Shown: positions 1 through 9,600 of the stretch, in pieces
Position numbering within the stretch: position 1 is the first letter of the stretch
How the letters are laid out: each line of letters starts with the position of its first letter
Origin: Acidobacteriota bacterium
GTDB taxonomy: Bacteria; Acidobacteriota; Terriglobia; Acidiferrales; UBA7541
Direction: 5' to 3'
Length of the DNA: 64,000 nt
Assembly: GCA_013289955.1 (NCBI GenBank)
Contig: JABCYZ010000030.1
Span: 1-64,000 of the forward strand
Made by a program: the position numbers and the translations under genes
The notes under the pieces: model-generated
What the model was told of the DNA's origin: nothing
Databases searched by the model: none
The model's input: the letters and a program-made list of their open reading frames with translations, nothing else

Positions 1-33
1 ATCTTCCAGCATCAGTTTACGTAGATGGGTCAC
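1..33 (-). CDS. Tyrosine recombinase/integrase, N-terminal fragment (window edge)
   Basis: Eleven in-frame codons run from a GTG at position 33 to the window edge and read MTHLRKLMLED. An AGGAGGT Shine-Dalgarno on the minus strand (38-44) lies just upstream. The peptide resembles the start of phage-type tyrosine recombinases in which MT(H/P)LR-x-(M/R)MLE precedes the SAM-like DNA-binding domain; that resemblance is from memory. Such an enzyme would catalyse site-specific recombination of a mobile element, in keeping with the IS and toxin-antitoxin debris in the next 3 kb. Everything past residue 11 is outside the window, so catalytic residues cannot be checked. Confidence 0.45.
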   Translation of the reverse strand, partial: MTHLRKLMLED

Positions 34-51
34 GGGGACCTCCTGTGACCC
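27..51 (-). promoter_or_regulatory. Hairpin over the translation start of the left-edge gene
   Basis: Perfect 7-bp inverted repeat (GGGTCAC / GTGACCC) with an 11-base loop. In the minus-strand mRNA the Shine-Dalgarno AGGAGGU lies in the loop and the GUG start codon begins the 3' arm, so folding would hide the start codon. The geometry is seen directly; a control role is inferred. Confidence 0.5.
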
Positions 52-168
52 AAACTTATCTTAGCTCTACGGCAACCGCCTCTCCGGACATCCCACGCGA
101 AGCGTCCGCCGCTGGGCGGCTACGTTCTAACCGACAAATCAGGCATGGGAGGTCAGAATAGCCAGCCA

Positions 169-765
169 TCATTTTTCGGCATGCATCAAAGCATAATAAT
201 GAGGGAAAAATACCTTCTCCGCGAGAAATACAATCTCCGGGGATACTGAGTATATTTCGCGGACTGTGGAACCTTCAGTCCAAACAAGAATAGTCAAAGG
301 TTCACCTTCCTTCTCAGAGGAAAGAATGGCAACCATCCTCTCACCGATAGCGGGGCCGTTCTTGACTTCGACGAGCGGTTTTCGCTCGCTTATCTTGGCT
401 CCCTTGAGAAGAGTTTCGTTGACCCACGTCGCAGCATCCTCGCTCGATTTGAACTTGCTGGTGACCACACTCACTTCTTTGTTATTCGGTCCGACCCACG
501 TTCCTCTATGAAACCATACGTCGTCTTTTACAACTCCGTCTGCAATGGTCTTGGGCTTGAACATCTTCTGTTCTTCCGAATCGGAGCTAACTGGAATTGT
601 TGGTGTCCTCTTCTCATGACTTGGGTCAGATTGGTTCGCCGTTATCGCTGATATTCCGGATATAGACGCCGCACTAACAACTGTCCAACAAACGGCGGCT
701 CGCCACACGCGAGAAAAACCACGGATTGGCCTCGAATATTCATAGGTGGTTGAGTCCACTTGCAC
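169..765 (-). CDS. Hypothetical membrane-anchored protein
   Basis: 198 aa. A short basic N-terminus is followed by a hydrophobic stretch at about residues 22-43, which would serve as a signal anchor or uncleaved signal. The rest is a soluble, mixed-charge domain of about 140 residues. No family was recognised. The protein probably faces the periplasm. It lies 6 bp downstream of the DUF2007-like gene on the same strand, so the two may be co-transcribed. An ATG start was taken; no strong ribosome binding site was seen. Confidence 0.6.
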   Translation of the reverse strand: MQVDSTTYEYSRPIRGFSRVWRAAVCWTVVSAASISGISAITANQSDPSHEKRTPTIPVSSDSEEQKMFKPKTIADGVVKDDVWFHRGTWVGPNNKEVSVVTSKFKSSEDAATWVNETLLKGAKISERKPLVEVKNGPAIGERMVAILSSEKEGEPLTILVWTEGSTVREIYSVSPEIVFLAEKVFFPHYYALMHAEK

Positions 766-771
766 CTCCCA

Positions 772-1215
772 CTACTTGTCGCTGCCTTCCTCTGGTCTGT
801 CGGCTATGGGTTGCGCTTCTGAGACCGTCTCAAGCACCTTGCGTGCTGTCGCTGCATCTTCTTTATTCACGAGCAGCTGATAATACGTGCCGTCATCCCG
901 GACCGTTACGAAAATGCCGGCGGACAAAAGCGCGCCTTGCGCAACGTCCACTTGGGTCTGCGTTGCATACTTTTGAAGCAGCACGAGTTCATCGTTTTGG
1001 GGCAACGCAAGAAGGCTTTGCGCCGCGGCTGCGTCCTCTTCGCGCACAAGCACCCGATGTCCCAGGCCGCTCCATGCCAGATGCTCTCGCATGCGACCAG
1101 CGGTATCCGCCTGAATCATCGCATCGATGCCTGAGGACTCAAGGAGGCCCTTCGCAACCTCGGCCTCGCCCTCGGTGCCGTAAGACCGGACAATAACTAA
1201 ATCACATTGCGACAT
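772..1215 (-). CDS. Tandem DUF2007-like putative signal-transducing protein
   Basis: 147 aa made of two similar halves of about 65 residues, one beginning VIVRSYGTEGEAEVAKGLLE and the other VLLQKYATQTQVDVAQGALL. Each repeats the pattern of a beta strand, a helix covering an 'A..G.L...GI' segment, then a (V/L)LV..EDA segment. This is the arrangement of DUF2007 (putative signal transducing protein) domains, which are small ACT/GlnB-like ferredoxin folds found next to varied genes. There is no signal peptide, so it is cytoplasmic. Its exact role is unknown. The internal duplication is visible directly; the family assignment is from memory. Confidence 0.65.
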   Translation of the reverse strand: MSQCDLVIVRSYGTEGEAEVAKGLLESSGIDAMIQADTAGRMREHLAWSGLGHRVLVREEDAAAAQSLLALPQNDELVLLQKYATQTQVDVAQGALLSAGIFVTVRDDGTYYQLLVNKEDAATARKVLETVSEAQPIADRPEEGSDK

Positions 1216-1398
1216 GCGCCCAGTATACTCCCTAGATAAGTCCTGTATTGAAAGCGAATGAAACGAGTAGATTTCGACCGAGCGGAAATCTCGAAGTGAA
1301 GAATTGGACCGGTAAGGCCAGTAGCTCCTGGTGAACGCGGTTACGGGAGAACTGGATTTTATTCCTGCGGTACTCTGAAGGCCGGATGCAACGAGACC

Positions 1399-1617
1399 TT
1401 ATTTCAGCGAGAGAACGTCCCTAATGAAGAAGACCGAACCTAACAAGATTCCGACAGCTTGCACTAAAACGACCGTCCAATAGAGAGCTGGCCGTTCCTT
1501 TCGAGTCGTCCAAACTTTCCAGTTGCGGTCCAGTAGCTTGCCTGCGCCGAGTTGGTAGAGCAAAAGGCCCCACATCACGGAAAAAAGGAAGAAACCAAGA
1601 CCATAGCCGATGTTCAT
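1399..1617 (-). CDS. Small two-TM membrane protein, unknown function
   Basis: 72 aa. Two hydrophobic helices are visible at about residues 4-24 (YGLGFFLFSVMWGLLLYQLG) and 46-64. They are separated by a basic, tryptophan-containing loop (NWKVWTTRKERP) that would be cytoplasmic. No family was recognised. It stands alone between the DUF2007-like gene and the transposase remnant. The 180 bases between it and the preceding gene show nothing recognisable. Confidence 0.5.
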   Translation of the reverse strand: MNIGYGLGFFLFSVMWGLLLYQLGAGKLLDRNWKVWTTRKERPALYWTVVLVQAVGILLGSVFFIRDVLSLK

Positions 1618-1769
1618 CTTCTTCTTATCCTAGCAGCGGATTCCGTCGAAAGGGCGAAACGAGGCTTCTGCGGTTACTGGAGACGTGGAGTCCTGGGTAC
1701 GCGGAAGCTGTGAAGAAACCCTCTGAATTTCATTCTTGCAAAACAAATAGCGTGCCGTAAGCTCGCGGC

Positions 1770-2688
1770 ATGAGCCAAGAAAACGCGAACAACAAGCCGT
1801 TGATCCGATGGGTAAACCGACAACAAATGAGTTGGCGTGCGGTGGACGTAGAGAGACTGGTCGGCGAGGATCATCCGGCGCGTGCTATCTGGACGCTGAT
1901 TGGGCATATGGACCTGAGTCAGTTCTATCAAGGCATCGAGAGCAGCGCGGAAGAAGGCGGGCGGCCAGCGTTCGATCCGCAACTGCTGATCAGTTTGTGG
2001 GTATATGCCTACAGCCAAGGGATCGGTTCAGCGCGGGAAGTGGCGCGGCGCGGCGAGTACGATCCCGCATTCCAGTGGTTGACGGCTGTCTTAAGGTACG
2101 ACAACCTGAAGAGTGCGGTGAAGAAGATTTTGCGCGGGCATCAGCGAGAGGAGACCACGCGATTCATGGCCTTTCGATCTCACTGGGGTTTTGCGTCAGA
2201 GTTTTTCACGCCCGGCGAAGGGCACGAAAAGGGTGGCGTGGAAGGAGAAGGCGGATACTTTCGCCGGAACCACATGGTGCCTGTTCCGCAGGTTGCGAGT
2301 TGGGAAGCGCTGAACCTCTTCTTGCTGGAAGCATCCCGAAACGATGAGCAGCGTTTGATCGGCGAGCGGGCCCAGACGGTTGGTGCAGGAATGAATCTGG
2401 AGCGAGAACACCTGCGTGCACTGGCGGAAGAAGGTTTCGATCTGGCGGCGATTCACTTTCCGCATGTGAACACCAGCGGCTGCGTGAAGGTACTGACCAA
2501 CTTCACTCCGTTCCGCTACCCGTCGGCGTCGAAGTGCAGGCCAAGGTGCATTCGTCCTACGTGGAGATTTGGCACCAGGGAGAGTGCGTGGCGCGGCACG
2601 AACGCTGCTTCCATCGGCAGCAGAGAGTACAACAGAAGCTCGCGGAGCTTCGGATATACGACTCGACCAGGCGATTAGGATCGGTAGC
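1770..2688 (+). pseudogene. Chimeric transposase relic: IS1182-type start fused to IS21 IstA middle
   Basis: A single open frame (1770-2678) joins two unrelated transposase pieces. Residues 1 to about 107 match the N-terminal domain of IS1182/IS5-group transposases (LVGEDHPARAIW, FDPQLLISLWVYAYSQGIGS, REYDP-like, FQWL). From about residue 108 (nt ~2091) the protein becomes the middle of IS21-family IstA (DNLKSAVKKILRG, TPGEGHEKGGVEGE, YFRRNH.VPVP, HVNTSGCVKVLTNF). One base is missing near 2505: reading on in the other frame restores SVPLPVGVEVQAKVHSSYVE and IWHQGECVARHERC up to about 2688. Neither element has a complete DDE catalytic core here. It is dead debris from nested insertions. Confidence 0.8.
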
Positions 2689-2727
2689 TGTAACTTTTGC
2701 CTGATGTGGTATGATGGAGCCATCATG

Positions 2728-2982
2728 ATGGCAAAGACTCAGATCACACTTGAAACTGAGATGCAGCGCCGTGCGCGTCAACGTGCCAATGATCTCGGGG
2801 TGTCTCTGGCAGAGTATTTTCGCCGTCTACTCGCACGTGATCTTGCTCGTCCCGAGACGGCGCCTAGCGTAGATCGTATCTTTGATCTCGGGGCTTCGGG
2901 CGGCTCAGACATTGCGAGCCACAAGGATTCCATGATCGCCGAGGCTTTCCGATCTGCGCGCAGGAAACCGCGCCGCCGCTAG
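2728..2982 (+). CDS. vapB: VapB-type antitoxin, ribbon-helix-helix
   Basis: 84 aa from ATG 2728 (an adjacent ATG at 2725 is also possible). GGAG at 2716-2719 is well spaced for 2728, and the open frame extends further upstream without support. The N-terminus has the RHH pattern: a beta strand QITLE followed by two helices (MQRRARQRANDLGVSLAEYF, RRLLARDL). The C-terminal third is polar and would wrap the toxin, ending in a basic tail. It lies 12 bp upstream of a PIN-domain gene, the standard antitoxin-toxin order. It probably represses its own promoter together with the toxin. Confidence 0.75.
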   Translation: MAKTQITLETEMQRRARQRANDLGVSLAEYFRRLLARDLARPETAPSVDRIFDLGASGGSDIASHKDSMIAEAFRSARRKPRRR

Positions 2983-2994
2983 CGCTCTCGCCAT

Positions 2995-3408
2995 ATGAGC
3001 TTATTTGTCGACACTTCCGTTTGGTATGCCGCGGCAGACTCTTCCGACCGCAACAACGCTCGATCAAAAGCAATTCTCAAGTCCGGTGAAACACTGATGA
3101 CCTCGGATCACGTTTTGGTCGAAACATGGACGTTGCTTCACCACAAGCTTGAACGCAAAGCTGCGGAGCGATTTTGGGAAGGCTTGCGGAGCGGAATAGC
3201 AGTGATCGAGACGGTTACTTTGGCGGACCTTGAGGTTGCGTGGGACCTTGGCGCTTCCTGGCGCGACCAGGATTTTTCCATCGTGAATCGCACGAGTTTT
3301 GCTGTGATGCGACGTCTGGGTATCGACCAGGTCGCGTCCCTCGATGCTCATTTTGCCGTATTTCGCTTTGGTCCAAAACGGCGCCAATCCTTTCATGTTC
3401 TTAGATAA
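2995..3408 (+). CDS. vapC: VapC-type PIN-domain toxin
   Basis: 137 aa, the usual PIN-toxin length. VapC enzymes are Mg-dependent endoribonucleases that cut tRNA or rRNA. Visible acidic residues are D6 (FVDTS), E43 (LVETW) and D117 (SLDAHF). The third acidic position, normally the D of a S(L/F)TDC(T/A)SF segment, here reads SIVNRTSF, so N98 (codon AAT) replaces it; D91 and D93 are nearby. This could weaken or abolish activity. It pairs with the RHH antitoxin 12 bp upstream. It sits beside transposase debris, which suggests horizontal transfer. Confidence 0.8.
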   Translation: MSLFVDTSVWYAAADSSDRNNARSKAILKSGETLMTSDHVLVETWTLLHHKLERKAAERFWEGLRSGIAVIETVTLADLEVAWDLGASWRDQDFSIVNRTSFAVMRRLGIDQVASLDAHFAVFRFGPKRRQSFHVLR

Positions 3409-3860
3409 TGTAAGCCGCTCCTCCCGAACGCCTGCCTTGGGCGCACGACACTCGACTCCAACAACTCCGTCCATTACTTCTAACTACTAACGTTCCAACA
3501 AATCGGGGAATCTGCTTTTCGCTCCAAGATAACTCGAATAAATTGAAAACGTTGGATTCGTGCACAGTTGATGCACAGTTGCGCAATCACCCTGTGTGTT
3601 AGAGTTTATTGGAGACGGCGGTTTGCTAATTTTCCCTGCCCTGTTCGTACACACCACGCCTCAGCGGTATTGATCGCCGCAAGCGCCGTTACGACATACC
3701 AGTCCTTTTCGACGAGGACCGGGCTTAAGCTCTCCAGCGCATCGCGACCGGAGATCTTGGGAATAGATTCCACGCCATCCACTCTGGAGAGACTTTTCAG
3801 GCACCCGGAAACTACGTCGCGCCGTCCGCCCCAGTTCGCGTTAACATGCTTTGGAGCAGC
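3409..3860. other. Intergenic, no convincing gene
   Basis: 452 bases between the VapC gene and the end of the efflux operon. Open frames here lack recognisable domains and start signals. A tandem TGCACAGTTG duplication occurs around 3573-3595. Nothing else stands out. Confidence 0.5.
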
Positions 3861-5369
3861 TCAATAGTCCCGAACGGAGGATGCGCCGAAGGTAGGAAGG
3901 TTGGACACGTTCCAGCCTCCTCCCAGTGCCTTGATCAGGAGCACGCTGGCGTCCAATCGACGACGCTGAATATCAATGGCGTTTCGTTCGTTAGCGAGTT
4001 CGATGGTCTGCGCGGTGATAACCTGAAGGTATGTGTCGACACCACCCTTGTATCGATTCGTAAAAAGTTGAAGGGATTCCTCCGATGATGCAAGAGCCTG
4101 CTGTTGCTGTTGCGTTTCGTTCTCGAGAATGCGCAAGGCGGCCACGTTGTCCTCGACTTCCTGGAACGCTGTCAGCGAGGTCTGGCGATAGGTTGCGACG
4201 GTAGCATCGTAGTTCGCGCGCGCCGATTCGGACGTGGCACGACGACGTCCGCCGTCGAACAGAGTCTGGGCGAGGGCGGGACCGACGGCCCAGAACCCGC
4301 TCGGCCAGGTAAACCAGTTTGAACCCTGCGTGCCGGCGAAACCTGCGAATCCGCCGAGGGTCACGGTGGGAAAATACGCCGCGCGGGCGATGCCGATTTG
4401 CTGATTGGCCTCCGCCACTCGGCGCTCCGCGGCAGCGATGTCCGGGCGCCGCTGCAAGAGTTCAGAAGGCAGTCCGATCGGAATGCTGGGAGGTTGGTAG
4501 TTGAGCGGCGCGGCTGCGAGGCTGAAGTCCGCAGGCGGCTTTCCGATCAGAATCGCGATGGCATGTTCAAATTGCGCTCGTTGCACGGTGACATCCGTGT
4601 CCTGCACGCGAGTGGTATCAAGCTGGGTTTGCGCTTGCGCAACATCGGCCTTCGGGGCTACGCCTCCCTTGAAGCGATTGAGCGTGAGTTGCAGGTTGTC
4701 GGTATAGGCTTTCACGGTATCGTCGAGAAGCTGCTTCTGAGCGTCGGCGCTGCGCAATTCGAAATAGTCCAACGCGAGCTCCGCCTCGAGACTGAGCTTG
4801 GCGGTCTCATAATCGGCAGAGGTCGCTTGCGCTTCTTCCCGCGCGGCGGCGACCGAACGCCGCACGCGGCCCCAAAGGTCCAGTTCATAGGAAAGATCTA
4901 TGGGCAGCACGAAATTGCCAGTGCTGGCCTCTTGTACCTTGGACGGAAGGTTCTGGGAAAAGTCTGAACTCTTGACATAGCTGGCACTCGGCGAAGTGGA
5001 GATAGCCGGAAACTGCGAAGCCCGATTGAAGCGAATCGCTGCGCGAGCTTCGCGGAACCGGGCTTCCGCTACTTTCAGGTTCTGGTTGGAACCGGCGATC
5101 TGCTCTTCCAGCTCATTGAGTTCCGGATCGCCAAAAATCTCCCACCAGTTTCCGCGGCTCGTCTGATCTGCGGGATGCGCGGGCTGCCACTGGCCTGATT
5201 CCTTGAAAGACGTTGGTGGTTCTTCCTTAAAAGTTGCTGACGTGGGCACGGTGGGCTTGACGTATTTGGGGCCGACTGTGCAACCCTCGAGAGCTATGAT
5301 CAGCAGTACTAAAAGCAACGCGACTATGCCGCTAAGGAGAAAACGCATGATGGGAAAGAAGTACCTCAT
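3861..5369 (-). CDS. RND efflux outer-membrane lipoprotein, NodT/OprM family
   Basis: 502 aa. It would form the trimeric outer-membrane and periplasmic duct of a tripartite efflux pump. The first 30 residues are a lipoprotein signal with lipobox ALEGC, C30 being the acylation site, followed by the family's typical TVGPKYVKPTVP. Two TolC-like repeats follow, with hallmark segments FGDPELNELEEQIAGSN, YELDLWGRVRRSVAAAREEA, RRPDIAAAERRVAEANQQIG and TLFDGGRRRA. Its start overlaps the stop of the adaptor gene as ATGA, which implies translational coupling and supports this start over the internal Met8. It is the last gene of the pump operon (permease, adaptor, channel). Confidence 0.93.
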   Translation of the reverse strand: MRYFFPIMRFLLSGIVALLLVLLIIALEGCTVGPKYVKPTVPTSATFKEEPPTSFKESGQWQPAHPADQTSRGNWWEIFGDPELNELEEQIAGSNQNLKVAEARFREARAAIRFNRASQFPAISTSPSASYVKSSDFSQNLPSKVQEASTGNFVLPIDLSYELDLWGRVRRSVAAAREEAQATSADYETAKLSLEAELALDYFELRSADAQKQLLDDTVKAYTDNLQLTLNRFKGGVAPKADVAQAQTQLDTTRVQDTDVTVQRAQFEHAIAILIGKPPADFSLAAAPLNYQPPSIPIGLPSELLQRRPDIAAAERRVAEANQQIGIARAAYFPTVTLGGFAGFAGTQGSNWFTWPSGFWAVGPALAQTLFDGGRRRATSESARANYDATVATYRQTSLTAFQEVEDNVAALRILENETQQQQQALASSEESLQLFTNRYKGGVDTYLQVITAQTIELANERNAIDIQRRRLDASVLLIKALGGGWNVSNLPTFGASSVRDY

Positions 5370-6610
5370 CGGCCGGGCCCACTTGCTGATTTATTACTTA
5401 CGCGGAGCGGCATGCCGGCTACCAGAGAGTCCGATGGATCGACGATGACGGCGTCCGTTGGCTGCAGGCCTGAAACGATTTCGACGCTATTGCCGTAATC
5501 GCGGCTGATCTTAACCGGGACCAAGTCGGCTTTGCCGTCGCGAACCAGTCCGACTTGCAAGCCCTCTTTGCGGAAGATCAAGGTATTCGAAGGAATGGTC
5601 ACCGAGCGAGTCTCCTCAGGCAGCTTAAGATGGACAAAAACGTAGGCGCCTGGCAGGAGTTGTCCGCCTGGATTGTCCACATCGACCTCGGCAAGCAACG
5701 TACGCGACGCGATGTCAATCGAATTGGCGTTGCGGACGAGAGTCCCATGAAAGGTTTGGGCCGGGAATTCATCGAGGGTCAACACGGCTTCAGCACCAGC
5801 GCGAGCGGCTCGGGAGTACACCTCGGGAACTGCGACGTAGAGGCGGAGCGTGCGGATGGCGGCGATGTGAAAGAGCTCTCTCGGCTGTGTATTGGCCCCA
5901 GCATCGATGAGTGCTCCGATGTCTGTATTGCGGGCCGTGATGATGCCATCAAACGGAGCATAGACCTTTTCGAACGACTGGAGCTCCTCGAGGCGCCGCA
6001 CATTCGCGGCGCTCGATTCGGCCGCAGCCTTGACTGCGCTCAGATTGCTGACTGCCTGGTCAGTTTCCTGTTGGGAGACGGAGCCTGTGCTTACCAGGTC
6101 TTGCCAGCGGCTGGCGGTGATTTTGGCGATGTTCAGGTTGGCCTGTGCGGTATCCAGGTCCGCTTGAGCCTGCTGGAGCTGCTGATCGACTTCCGGGGTT
6201 TCGATCTCCGCCAGCAACTGTCCTTTCCGCACGTGCGCGCCAATATCGAAATACCAATGCCTAAGATAACCGCTGGTCCGCGCATAGATGGGTGCGTCGC
6301 TAAATGCCTGGGTATTACCAGGCAGGACTATTTCCTGTGTCGGGGCACCTTCCCGAGGAAAAACCACGGCCACAGTGGGAATTGCGGCTTCTTCTGTTCG
6401 TTGTTTGAGTCGCGACTCGGCTGCTGCTCGCGAATGTATGCCGGAGTAAATCAGGAAAGCAAGAGCACCGACCGCGGCGGCGACAAGGATTGCGATTCTG
6501 CCCCGGGCTCCCGCGCGAGAGTGAAATTCGCCCGCGTTCGGCTGCATGGTCTGCGCTTCGATCATTTCTGGTTCCGGAGTGGTCGTCACATTTTCCTCGC
6601 TCGATGTCAT
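5366..6610 (-). CDS. RND efflux periplasmic adaptor (membrane fusion protein)
   Basis: 414 aa, HlyD/MdtA-like. A cytoplasmic N-terminus of about 35 residues precedes one TM helix (about 38-60). Then come the barrel-sandwich half motif (GAHVRKGQLLAEIETPEVDQ), a coiled-coil hairpin of about 90 residues (LQQAQADLDTAQANLNIAK to VRRLEEL), the second lipoyl half (VYAPFDGIITARNTDIGALI), and beta-barrel and membrane-proximal domains. It joins the inner-membrane permease to the outer-membrane channel. It lies 14 bp after the permease gene and overlaps the channel gene by 4 bp. The substrate cannot be read from sequence. Confidence 0.93.
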   Translation of the reverse strand: MTSSEENVTTTPEPEMIEAQTMQPNAGEFHSRAGARGRIAILVAAAVGALAFLIYSGIHSRAAAESRLKQRTEEAAIPTVAVVFPREGAPTQEIVLPGNTQAFSDAPIYARTSGYLRHWYFDIGAHVRKGQLLAEIETPEVDQQLQQAQADLDTAQANLNIAKITASRWQDLVSTGSVSQQETDQAVSNLSAVKAAAESSAANVRRLEELQSFEKVYAPFDGIITARNTDIGALIDAGANTQPRELFHIAAIRTLRLYVAVPEVYSRAARAGAEAVLTLDEFPAQTFHGTLVRNANSIDIASRTLLAEVDVDNPGGQLLPGAYVFVHLKLPEETRSVTIPSNTLIFRKEGLQVGLVRDGKADLVPVKISRDYGNSVEIVSGLQPTDAVIVDPSDSLVAGMPLRVSNKSASGPGR

Positions 6611-6624
6611 TGATATTTCTTAAC

Positions 6625-9600
6625 TCATACGGAAATGGGTTCAGGGTCGCCCTTGGAGAGATCGCGCCGTCGGTGAAGCAAGCTGAAGACTGCGGGGACG
6701 AAAACGAGGGTGGCCACAGTGGCGCACAACAGACCGCCAATGACGGCGCGTCCGAGCGGCGCATTCTGCTCGCCGCCCTCGCCGAGCCCGAGCGCCATAG
6801 GAATCATGCCGATGATCATGGCCAGAGCCGTCATGACCACCGGTCGAAAGCGGGTGAAACCGGCTTCGATGGCCGCCCTGACAGGATCTCCGTGGTGCAG
6901 CAGCAGTTCTTTGGCAAAAGAAACGACGAGAATACTGTTCGCCGTTCCGACGCCCATGCACATAATGGCTCCCATCAAGGCCGGAACGCTAAGTGTGGTA
7001 TGCGTGAGGAACAAGAAACCGACGATGCCGGCAAGGGCGGCAGGAAGTGCGGTGATGATAATGAACGGATCCAGCCAGGACTGAAAGTTCACCACAATCA
7101 GCAGGTAAACGAGAACGACGGAGAAGACCAGCCCGCCCAGCAAACCGAGGTACGACGTGCGCATGGTTTCCAGCTGTCCGCGAACGGTGATGAAGCTGCC
7201 GCGTGGCAAGGATTTTCGGTTGGCATCCACAATGTGCGTGACATCGCGGCCCACCGCTCCTAAGTCGCGGCCTTGGACGGCGGCGTAAATATCGACCACC
7301 CGGCGAATGTTGTAATGCGAGATCACTTCCATTTCATTCGTCCGTTTGATGGAAGCGACGTCCGCGAGAATCTCAGGGCGCGTAGCAGTCGCGGCATTGA
7401 TTGGAGTGTTCTGGAGGTCTTGGAGGGATTGAATCGAGTATTGCGGAGTCTGGGTCACCAGGTTGTAGCTGACGCCATTGTTGAAATTGAGAAAAAACAT
7501 GGGCGTGATCTGGAAGCTGCCGCTGAGGGAGTTCAGCATGCTGTTGGCAACGTCGCGCTCGGTGTACCCGCCCTGGGCCGCCTTGGTGCGATCCACGGCC
7601 ACATCGAACTCCGGGTAATCAAACGCTTGCTGTATGCGCGCATCGGCAATACCCGGAACCTGCTCGATCTCATGCAGCATGCGGGCTGCGACTTGGCGAT
7701 TGCCCTCGATATCGGTTCCCTCGATTTGGACATCAATGGGTGCCGGCAGGCCAAAGTTCAGGACTTGCGTGACGATGTCCGAGGGCAGGAAGTAGAACGT
7801 GGTGCCAGGGTATTCGCCGGGCAGCGTATCTCGCAGGCGCTGAATATACTCTGCAGTGGCGTGATGATTTTCCTTGAGGGACACCAGAATATCGGCGTCG
7901 CCCGCTCCGATGAGGCCCGACGTGCTGTGCACAAAATTAATCGTGCTGTAAGGCAGCCCGATGTTGTCCAGGATGTTGTCCGTCTCGCGCTCGGGAATCT
8001 CACGCCGTATCGAGCCTTCGACGAGATCGCACAACTTCGCGGTCTCTTCGATTCGCGTGCCGCTCTTGGCGCGAAGGTGGAGGATGAATTGACCGTTGTC
8101 GCTGCTCGGAAAGAAGTCCTGGCCGAGCCACGGGACAAGGAGGAACGCAGCAAGGCAAATCAGAAGAAAGGTGGGGATGAAAAGGGCCCGGCGATGGACA
8201 AGCGCCGTGAGTAGGGAGTGATAGGCGCCCCGAACCCGTTCGAATCCACGCTCGAACGCCCGCTGGAACCGCACGAAAGGATTCCGCGAACTGGCGGCCT
8301 TGCCCTGCTTTGCTTTCAGCAGGTACATCGCGAGCGTAGGCACGAGCGTCCGCGACAAGATGTACGAGGCGATCATCGCGAACACAACAGCCTCGGCGAG
8401 AGGAACAAAGAGGTAGCGGGCCACGCCACTCAGCAGGAACATCGGCAGGAACACGATGCAGATGCAAAGCGTGGATACCAGCGCGGGTACGGCGATTTGC
8501 GCCGCGCCTTCCAGGATGGCGTCGCGCTGGGCATGTCCCTCTTCGAAGTAGCGCTCGATGTTTTCAATCGTGACCGTGGCGTCGTCGACAAGAATTCCAA
8601 CGGCGAGGGCCAGGCCCCCGAGTGTCATGATGTTGATGGTCTCTCCGAGAAAGCTGAGGACCATGACGGAGGTCAGGATGGATAGCGGAATGGAAATGGC
8701 GATGATCAGAGTGCTGCGCCAGCTTCCCAAGAACAACAGAATCATCAAACCCGTGAGACAAGCAGCGATGACGGCCTCGCGAATGACGCCGTTCACCGAG
8801 CCTCGGACGAAAATGGATTGATCGGCCAACGGCAAAATCTTGAGTTCGGGGGGAAGCGTCTGCGCGACACGCGGTAGAAGGCCGCGAATGCCCTTCACGA
8901 CGTCGAGTGTCGAAGCATTGCCAGCCTTGAGGACGGACACCAGAGCGCCGCGACGACCGTCCTGACGCACGATGTTGGTCTGCGGCGCAAAAGCGTCGCG
9001 CACATTCGCTACATCACGAAGATAGATCGTGGAATTGCCGACGACCTTGACCGGGAGGTCATTCAACTCGGGGACGGTCCTGGTGCTGGCGTTCAGCCGA
9101 ACATCGTATTCGAATGGACCCATCTTGGCCGTCCCGGACGGCAAGATCAAATTTTGCTGTTGCACGGCCGTGAGAACATCCTGTGGCGCAAGGCCCTTCG
9201 ATTGCATCCACCCTTGATTCAGATCAATCATGACCTGACGTTGTTTTCCGCCGTACAAGTACGGTATGACGGCCCCAGGAACAGTCACCAGTTGGGGCCT
9301 CAGGAAATTCTGTCCCAGGTCGTTCAGCTGCTGCTCTGAGAGTCCATTCCCAGAAAGTCCGAGCTGCAGAATGGGTACGCTCGAAGCGCTGTAGTTGATG
9401 ATCAAGGGAGGAAGGGTGCCCGGCGGCAATTGTCGAAGTGCGGTTTGCGATATGGCCGTCACCTGGGCATTGGCGGTGTCTAAACTCGCGCCGTGCTGCA
9501 GGTAAATCCTGACGATGGCTTGGCCATTCACCGTGGTCGATTCGATGTGTTCGATGTTGTCGACCGTAGTTGTCAGTATTCGTTCATATCCGCTGGTGAG

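Noticed and set aside
3568..3867. 99-codon + strand frame downstream of VapC
   Set aside because: No start signal, no family, overlaps the end of the efflux operon.
5555..6613. 352-codon + strand frame opposite the adaptor gene
   Set aside because: Shadow of a coupled efflux operon; no start signal or domain.
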